Source: Cytophagales bacterium
GTDB lineage: Bacteria; Bacteroidota; Bacteroidia; Cytophagales; Spirosomataceae
Assembly: GCA_013205605.1 (NCBI GenBank)
Contig: JABMMK010000102.1
Location: 1-6,547, forward strand
DNA: 6,547 bases
Direction of reading: 5' to 3'
Made by a program: the position numbers and the translations under genes. The stretch's first letter is position 1; every line of letters begins with the position of its first letter. Under the pieces are notes generated by a model. That model did not search any database, was not told where the DNA came from, and saw nothing but the letters and a program-made list of their open reading frames with translations. This document shows positions 1 to 4,209 of this stretch, piece by piece.

Positions 1-529
1 CCATAGGATTAAATTCATAATCCCTGAAAAATTTGAATCCCCAAGGGAGGTCGGTGGGTTTACCAATAATCTCAGAATTCATCAAGTTCCCCATTCGAAT
101 AAAGAATCCGGCCAAGGAAGCTACAATGACCATTCGATCCGTCACATATAAATAAGATTGCCCTGGATTTTTCCACACATACAAATAAAAGGCAGAAAAA
201 AGACCTACTGCCGCCCCATGAGAAGCTAAACCTGAAAATGGAGGGGTGATCATTTGAACAAAAAACCGCATGGGATCCGCTTGCAATAATGGAAATTCAT
301 AAAAGAAATAATGACCCATTCGAGCGCCAACCACCGTCGCCACCATCGCATATAAAAGCAATTGGTCCGCTTGCTCAATAGGCCTGCCCTCCTTTTTAAA
401 TATATACGTCATTACTTGGAATCCCGCCAGAAATGCCAAGGCAAAGAAAAGACCATAATAACGAACAGGGAATTCTAAAATTTTAAAAATTTCAGGATTT
501 GGATTCCAATCAATTGAACAAAAGATCAT
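1..529 (-). CDS. lgt: Prolipoprotein diacylglyceryl transferase Lgt (3' end beyond window)
   Basis: Lgt is an integral inner-membrane enzyme that transfers diacylglycerol from phosphatidylglycerol to the lipobox cysteine of prolipoproteins, the first step of lipoprotein maturation. Reading the minus strand from ATG at 529 gives 176 codons without a stop up to the window edge; usual family length is roughly 260-300 residues, so about 60% is visible. Family landmarks seen: an N-terminal PVRYYGLFF segment (residues 21-29) entering the first membrane helix, GARMGHYFFY (68-77), SHGAAVG (103-109) carrying the His of the conserved HG motif (H104), and the Lgt signature IRMGNLMNSEIIGKPTDLPW (144-163) with R145, N148 and E153. 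By alignment from memory these match residues important in E. coli Lgt (H103, R143, N146). The start is the first ATG after an in-frame TGA; no Shine-Dalgarno is visible. It is divergent from the gene at 747. Confidence 0.94.
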   Translation of the reverse strand, partial: MIFCSIDWNPNPEIFKILEFPVRYYGLFFALAFLAGFQVMTYIFKKEGRPIEQADQLLLYAMVATVVGARMGHYFFYEFPLLQADPMRFFVQMITPPFSGLASHGAAVGLFSAFYLYVWKNPGQSYLYVTDRMVIVASLAGFFIRMGNLMNSEIIGKPTDLPWGFKFFRDYEFNPM

Positions 530-551
530 AAAAATAGAATTTCGATATCTT

Positions 552-559
552 CAAAATTA
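552..559 (-). promoter_or_regulatory. Possible Bacteroidota -7 box for lgt
   Basis: Read on the minus strand this is TAATTTTG, an exact match to the Bacteroidota -7 consensus TAnnTTTG, ending 22 bases before the lgt ATG. A -33 TTG at the usual 17-23 base spacing is missing (the nearest TTG is only 12 bases upstream), so this is a -7-only match in AT-rich DNA and may be chance. Confidence 0.3.
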
Positions 560-646
560 AGTTTTTTTCTACAATATTCACATGAATGTCAGGACTTAGG
601 TGATTGATCCTTTGAGTAAAATGGAAAAATTGATCGAATCCTATTT

Positions 647-672
647 TGTCCACTGTAATTTAATTTTGGACA
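647..672. repeat. Interrupted inverted repeat in the divergent intergenic region
   Basis: TGTCCA (647-652) and TGGACA (667-672) are perfect 6-bp inverted arms around a 14-base AT-rich spacer. Allowing G673 as a single-base bulge, further A/T pairs outside the arms extend the match by about three. The right arm overlaps the -7-like box at 661-668. Shape and place would fit an operator for a dimeric regulator, but 6-bp arms are common by chance in 217 bases of intergenic DNA. Confidence 0.3.
661..668 (+). promoter_or_regulatory. Possible -7 box for the gene at 747
   Basis: TAATTTTG matches TAnnTTTG exactly. It lies 78 bases before the ATG at 747, implying a 5' leader of about 70 bases. No well-spaced -33 TTG is present. 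The box sits inside the right half of the inverted repeat at 647-672. Weak single-element evidence. Confidence 0.28.
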
Positions 673-746
673 GAAAATAAATGTTCTTAGGCCTCGATTA
701 ATATTTATCTACAAATTGTTTTTAGTTTCGTAGAAAACAAAGCTTA

Positions 747-1322
747 ATGCAGGAAATTGAACCCTCCTATCAGTGGGAAAACATATACGAAGCCGCCAAA
801 GACAAAAAGTCGCCATTTTATGGAAGATCTTATTCGCAAACCGAATATGAGCATGATATTTATGGCTATTACATTCACCCAAATTGGGACGAAATTGACT
901 CCGAGACCCTCTATTGCAAGATTTTATTTACCGATTACGAGGCCAAATTCACTATCATTGAATTATTTGGCGAGTGGAACGACACCCTTCATAACGACAT
1001 CATGCATTTGAAGCGAAATGTCATTGATCATTTGCTAGCCGAAGGAATCAAATATTTCACTTTGGTCGGAGAAAATGTTTTTAATTTTCACGGCAGCATC
1101 GAAGATGATTATTACGCCGAATGGTTTGAGGAAGTGGAAGATGGCTGGATTACGGGCATTAATTTTGCTGAATTTGTGGAAAGGGAATGGGAAAAATACC
1201 ACATTGACTATTACATTAATTTTGGCGGAAATTTACATCTACCGCAATGGAGGACACTAAAACCAGAACTAATATTTTTGTCCATCAATCACATTATTTC
1301 ACATCGATTAGGTACCGTGTAA
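747..1322 (+). CDS. Conserved-looking protein of unknown function, 191 aa
   Basis: I do not recognise a named family or function; the protein resembles uncharacterised proteins I associate with Bacteroidota genomes. It has no signal peptide and no membrane segment, so it is probably cytoplasmic. Composition is striking: 16 Tyr, 7 Trp and 35 Asp/Glu in 191 residues, which suggests a compact, acidic, aromatic-rich fold. Candidate conserved blocks are SPFYGRSYS (22-30), YYIHPNWDEI (41-50), ELFGEWNDTLHNDIMHLKR (72-90), FTLVGENVFNFHGS (104-117) and GWITGINFAEFVE (133-145). The alternation of hydrophobic strands (SETLYCKILFTDY, KFTIIELFGEW, KYFTLVGENVF) with a helix at 80-98 suggests an alpha/beta fold. 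ATG at 747 is used; no Shine-Dalgarno precedes it, as is usual in this phylum. It stands alone, divergent from lgt, and 55 bases separate it from the next gene. Certainty that it is a gene is high because its frame is long and protein-like; its function is unknown. Confidence 0.85.
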   Translation: MQEIEPSYQWENIYEAAKDKKSPFYGRSYSQTEYEHDIYGYYIHPNWDEIDSETLYCKILFTDYEAKFTIIELFGEWNDTLHNDIMHLKRNVIDHLLAEGIKYFTLVGENVFNFHGSIEDDYYAEWFEEVEDGWITGINFAEFVEREWEKYHIDYYINFGGNLHLPQWRTLKPELIFLSINHIISHRLGTV

Positions 1323-1333
1323 AAAAAATTATT

Positions 1334-1341
1334 TAGCTTTG
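1334..1341 (+). promoter_or_regulatory. Possible -7 box for the NIPSNAP gene
   Basis: TAGCTTTG matches the Bacteroidota -7 consensus TAnnTTTG exactly, in a 55-base gap, and ends 36 bases before the ATG at 1378, giving a plausible leader of about 30 bases. There is no TTG at the expected -33 spacing. If real, the NIPSNAP gene has its own promoter and need not be co-transcribed with the gene at 747. Confidence 0.4.
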
Positions 1342-1377
1342 CCCACTTAATTATACATATTTAAACCTATCAAATTG

Positions 1378-2124
1378 ATGAAAAAATTTATGCTAATGTC
1401 TCTTTTATGTTTGTCCTTTTTAGGATTTTCTAAAAAGCCTGATTCGCGTTATTTTGAATTACGCGTTTACTATTGCCATCCAGGAAGATTAGATGCTTTA
1501 ATTCAGCGTTTTACGAATCATACAACTAAGATTTTCGAAAGAACTGGGATGACCAATGTCGGATATTGGATTCCGAATAAAAATGATGAAAATGCACTTT
1601 ATTATATCTTATCCTATCCAAACCAAGCGGCAAGAGATTCCTCTTGGAAGAAATTTGGCCGTGATCAAGAATGGAAAGAGGTTGCTAAAAAATCAGAAGA
1701 ATCAGGTAAAATTGTTGCCAAAGTTGTCAGTACATTCATGAATGCGACTGATTTCTCTCCCAAAATCAAAGCGTCAAAAGGATCTGAAGATCGTACGTTT
1801 GAATTGCGTACCTATACGGCCTCAGCTGATAAATTACCCAATATATTAAGTCGTTTTAGAGATCATACCTTGAAATTATTTAAGAAGCATGGCATGACCA
1901 ATATTGCTTATTTTTCAACGATCGATAAAGACCCAACGAAGCAAGGAAAATTATTGTATCTATTAGCTCATTCAAGTGAAGATGCGGCAAAAGCATCTTT
2001 TGACAATTTCAGAAAAGATCCTAATTGGATTAAGGTAAAAGAGGCCTCTGAAAAAGATGGAAAAATTGTCGACAAAGTAGAATCTGTGTTTATGCACCCA
2101 ACAAGCTTTTCAACTATCCGATAA
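1378..2124 (+). CDS. Exported protein with two tandem NIPSNAP domains, 248 aa
   Basis: NIPSNAP domains are small ferredoxin-like (dimeric alpha/beta barrel) folds; bacterial members are mostly uncharacterised and no reaction can be assigned. The protein begins with a signal peptide (MKKFMLMSLLCLSFLGFS, about residues 1-18) with a short basic start and a hydrophobic core; C11 is not in a convincing lipobox, so it is more likely a soluble periplasmic or secreted protein than a lipoprotein. Two homologous halves follow. Residues 24-128 start RYFELRVYY and include RFTNHTTKIFERTGMTNVGY; residues 139-246 start RTFELRTYT and include RFRDHTLKLFKKHGMTNIAY. Both halves end alike, with SGKIVAKVVSTFMNATDFS against DGKIVDKVESVFMHPTSFS. 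I place the start at ATG 1378; the in-frame TTG one codon upstream could also be read as a start but adds nothing. A consensus -7 box lies at 1334-1341. Confidence 0.93.
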   Translation: MKKFMLMSLLCLSFLGFSKKPDSRYFELRVYYCHPGRLDALIQRFTNHTTKIFERTGMTNVGYWIPNKNDENALYYILSYPNQAARDSSWKKFGRDQEWKEVAKKSEESGKIVAKVVSTFMNATDFSPKIKASKGSEDRTFELRTYTASADKLPNILSRFRDHTLKLFKKHGMTNIAYFSTIDKDPTKQGKLLYLLAHSSEDAAKASFDNFRKDPNWIKVKEASEKDGKIVDKVESVFMHPTSFSTIR

Positions 2125-2129
2125 AGTGA

Positions 2130-2137
2130 TATCTTTG
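2130..2137 (+). promoter_or_regulatory. Probable -7 box for the glycosidase-glycosyltransferase pair
   Basis: TATCTTTG fits TAnnTTTG exactly and lies 38 bases before the ATG at 2176 in a 51-base gap. The expected start of transcription, a few bases downstream, would fall within the left arm of the inverted repeat at 2135-2169. A TTG at the -33 spacing is not seen. Position and match make it the best promoter candidate in the window, though it rests on one element. Confidence 0.45.
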
Positions 2138-2169
2138 TGGCGTAATTAACTCATACAATTACGCCACAA
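2135..2169. repeat. Perfect 13-bp inverted repeat (strong hairpin) before the glycan gene pair
   Basis: TTGTGGCGTAATT (2135-2147) and AATTACGCCACAA (2157-2169) are exact reverse complements separated by a 9-base loop. With T2134 bulged, three more pairs form outside (ATC 2131-2133 with GAT 2170-2172), for 16 pairs in all. It starts 10 bases after the NIPSNAP stop and ends 6 bases before the next ATG. Neither strand has a T-tract after it, so it is not a standard intrinsic terminator. It could be an operator over the -7 box at 2130-2137, or an RNA hairpin that ends or insulates read-through from upstream and masks the start at 2176. Confidence 0.85.
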
Positions 2170-2175
2170 GATTCC

Positions 2176-3087
2176 ATGGAATGGATTAAAAAAGGAAATA
2201 TTTTCAACGAGTGTCATGCCCAGGTTCCTGTGGTTGATGCAAATCACGATGGATTTTGGCGAATATATTATTCAAAAAGAGAAAATAGAGGTCCTAGTTT
2301 ACCCTATTTCATCGACGTAGAAGCTGGAAATCCTAAAAATATACTTAGCAAACCAACTGGTCCCCTCTTAACAGTGGGTGAAAAGGGATTATTCGATTGG
2401 GCGGGAATTATGCCCACTGAAATCATACAAGTGAATGATCAAAAATACTTGTATTACATAGGTTGGTCAAATCGAATTGATGTTCCCTACCATAACAACT
2501 TAGGTTTAGCCATAAGCAGCGATCAAGGTCAAACATGGACTAAATTTTCTGATGGTCCTATTTTTTCAACATCCTACAAAGAACCAGGATATATTGGCAC
2601 TATTTCAATCATAAAACAATCCGCTGAATTATACTACGGATATTATTTGTCTTGTAGAAAATGGAAAGAATATCAAGGTCGTATGGAGCCGACTTATGAT
2701 ATTAAAATCGCAACATCTGAAAATCTTATTGACTGGCTACCATTAAATAAAACTGCCGTTGGTCTAGAAAACGAAGAGGGAGGCATATCAAAAGCATCTA
2801 TTTTAAAAATAGATTCGAAATTTTATCTATGGTATGCCATTCGAAACGCGACTGATTATAGAGAAAACACAGCAAATAGCTATCGAATTAAATGTGCTGA
2901 AAGCTCAGATTTAATTCATTGGAATCGAACAAAGGAATTAGGATTGGATATTGATCCTGAAAGCCATTGGGAAAATACGATGGTTGAATATCCACATGTT
3001 TTCGAATTTGAAAATCAAATTTACATGCTTTACAATGGTAATGGATTTGGTGAAACAGGTTTTGGATATGCAATCTTAAAAAGATAA
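2176..3087 (+). CDS. Glycosidase-like five-bladed beta-propeller protein, 303 aa (GH32/43/130-like)
   Basis: The sequence has the repeated pattern of five-bladed beta-propeller glycosidases and glycoside phosphorylases. Blade-like repeats seen: HAQVPVVDANHDGFWRIYYS (14-33), KYLYYIGWSNR (90-100) followed by NLGLAISSDQGQTWTKF, ELYYGYYLSCRKW (151-163) followed by KIATSENLIDWLPL, KFYLWYAIRNATDY (215-228) followed by KCAESSDLIHWNRT, and QIYMLYNGNGFGETGFGYA (281-299). Acidic residues near blade starts, such as D21 and E271, are candidate active-site residues, but this is inference. There is no signal peptide, so it is probably cytoplasmic; this fits proteins of this type found in surface-polysaccharide loci rather than secreted glycan degraders. 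Its stop and the next start are separated by one base, so it is surely co-transcribed with the glycosyltransferase. Whether it hydrolyses, phosphorolyses or only binds a sugar cannot be told. A consensus -7 box and a strong hairpin lie directly upstream. Confidence 0.8.
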   Translation: MEWIKKGNIFNECHAQVPVVDANHDGFWRIYYSKRENRGPSLPYFIDVEAGNPKNILSKPTGPLLTVGEKGLFDWAGIMPTEIIQVNDQKYLYYIGWSNRIDVPYHNNLGLAISSDQGQTWTKFSDGPIFSTSYKEPGYIGTISIIKQSAELYYGYYLSCRKWKEYQGRMEPTYDIKIATSENLIDWLPLNKTAVGLENEEGGISKASILKIDSKFYLWYAIRNATDYRENTANSYRIKCAESSDLIHWNRTKELGLDIDPESHWENTMVEYPHVFEFENQIYMLYNGNGFGETGFGYAILKR

Positions 3088-3088
3088 A

Positions 3089-4114
3089 ATGGATTATTCG
3101 CACCTCGACTCACATATTTATGGACAATCCCAATTGACAGAAAATCCGAAAGTCAGCATTTGTCTTATTACCTACAACCATTCGTCATACTTAGAAACAT
3201 GCCTTAAAAATATAGTTGAACAAATAGTTGATTTCGAATTTGAAGTTATCTTGGGGGAAGATCATTCCACTGATGACACCGCTAGAATTGTAAAAAAATA
3301 CGCAGATGCATATCCGAAATTAATTAAAGCGTTTATTCGACCCGAAAATGCGGGCCCCAAAACCAATTTTCTACATTGCTTTCTACAATGCAAGGGAGAA
3401 TATGTCGTATTTATTGAAGGTGACGATTATTGGACGAATCTATATAAACTTCAAAAGCAGGTTGATTTTTTAGATCAAAATCCCAGTGCATCTGCCTGTT
3501 TTCACAATGCTGAAATACTATTTGAAGATGGCAGCAACAAGCCAAATCAAATTATAAATACGCCAAACCAAGCAAAATGGACTTATACAAAGGACTTTTT
3601 TAAAGAAAAAGAAACCTGGTTTATGGCAACTGCAAGTGTGATGATGCGTAGAAAATTTGTTAATCCATTACCCAATTGGTTCGTTGATTGTAAAAGTGGA
3701 GATATCCCCATGTATGTAATTTTGTCAGAGAATGGGCCCATCGGATATTTGGCTGAAACGATGTCTATTTATCGAAAAAATTTAGGTGGCCAGAGTTTTA
3801 CTGATAGTAACACGTCCAAAGCCTTCTTACAAAATAGGATATTTATGTATACGATGCTAAACCAATATACTAAATATCAATATATTCATTTGATAAACTC
3901 TATTCTTGCAGAATATCATGAACTATTAATTCATTGCATTGAACATAAAGAATCATTTATAAAAAAAATATATCATTTTTATTACGTGTTCAGTTTGCAA
4001 CCAAATAAAAACTTCAAAACTTTCTCGTTGCTATTTAAGAGAAATTTAATGTCTATTAAGGCACTATTATTCTATTTAGAGACTAGAAGTAAAATAAACA
4101 AAATATTGAAGTAA
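3089..4114 (+). CDS. Family 2 glycosyltransferase (GT-A fold), 341 aa
   Basis: It should transfer a sugar from a nucleotide-sugar donor to a growing glycan or lipid-linked acceptor at the cytoplasmic face of the membrane. The GT2 domain starts at about residue 21 with KVSICLITYNHSSYLETCL, followed by EVILGEDHSTDDTARIV (52-68), the nucleotide-binding part. The metal- and donor-binding DXD-type motif is EGDDYW (110-115). Acceptor-side motifs are ATASVMMRRKF (180-190), SGDIPMY (203-209; D205 may serve as the catalytic base, an inference) and YRKNLGG (228-234). The C-terminal 80 or so residues are Lys/Tyr/Phe-rich, without a clear membrane helix. Donor and acceptor cannot be predicted. It begins one base after the stop of the glycosidase-like gene, with no Shine-Dalgarno, so translation is probably coupled. 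GC falls to about 23% over 3841-4080 (55 of 240 bases counted), much lower than the neighbouring gene. Confidence 0.92.
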   Translation: MDYSHLDSHIYGQSQLTENPKVSICLITYNHSSYLETCLKNIVEQIVDFEFEVILGEDHSTDDTARIVKKYADAYPKLIKAFIRPENAGPKTNFLHCFLQCKGEYVVFIEGDDYWTNLYKLQKQVDFLDQNPSASACFHNAEILFEDGSNKPNQIINTPNQAKWTYTKDFFKEKETWFMATASVMMRRKFVNPLPNWFVDCKSGDIPMYVILSENGPIGYLAETMSIYRKNLGGQSFTDSNTSKAFLQNRIFMYTMLNQYTKYQYIHLINSILAEYHELLIHCIEHKESFIKKIYHFYYVFSLQPNKNFKTFSLLFKRNLMSIKALLFYLETRSKINKILK

Positions 4115-4209
4115 AATAATTTAGTCAATTATCAGGCTAATTCGTTTGGATTTCCTTTTCTTTTTATAGAAATTTAGGTCAAAGTATTTTGCTAAACCTA
4201 TTATTTACT

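Noticed and set aside
757..1011. Open frame on the plus strand inside the 191-aa gene
   Set aside because: Out-of-frame shadow of the 747-1322 gene with low-complexity, non-protein-like composition; the same holds for the frame at 1075-1260.
1556..1741. Short plus-strand open frame inside the NIPSNAP gene
   Set aside because: Overlaps a well-supported domain gene in another frame and shows no recognisable motif.
2135..2169. Hairpin as a standard intrinsic terminator of the NIPSNAP gene
   Set aside because: The stem is strong, but the plus strand continues GATTCC and the minus strand GATATCAC, so neither direction has a T-tract. A non-canonical terminator cannot be excluded.
2888..3103. Minus-strand open frame across the junction of the glycan pair
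   Set aside because: Antisense to the conserved last blade of the glycosidase-like protein; sequence is His/Ile/Phe-rich and not protein-like.
4121..4200. Weak stem candidates in the gap after the glycosyltransferase (AATTA/TAATT at 4127-4142, TTTAG/CTAAA at 4173-4196)
   Set aside because: Arms are five A/T-rich bases, expected by chance; the T-rich stretch at 4145-4165 does not directly follow a convincing stem, and no full promoter for the gene at 4210 was seen.
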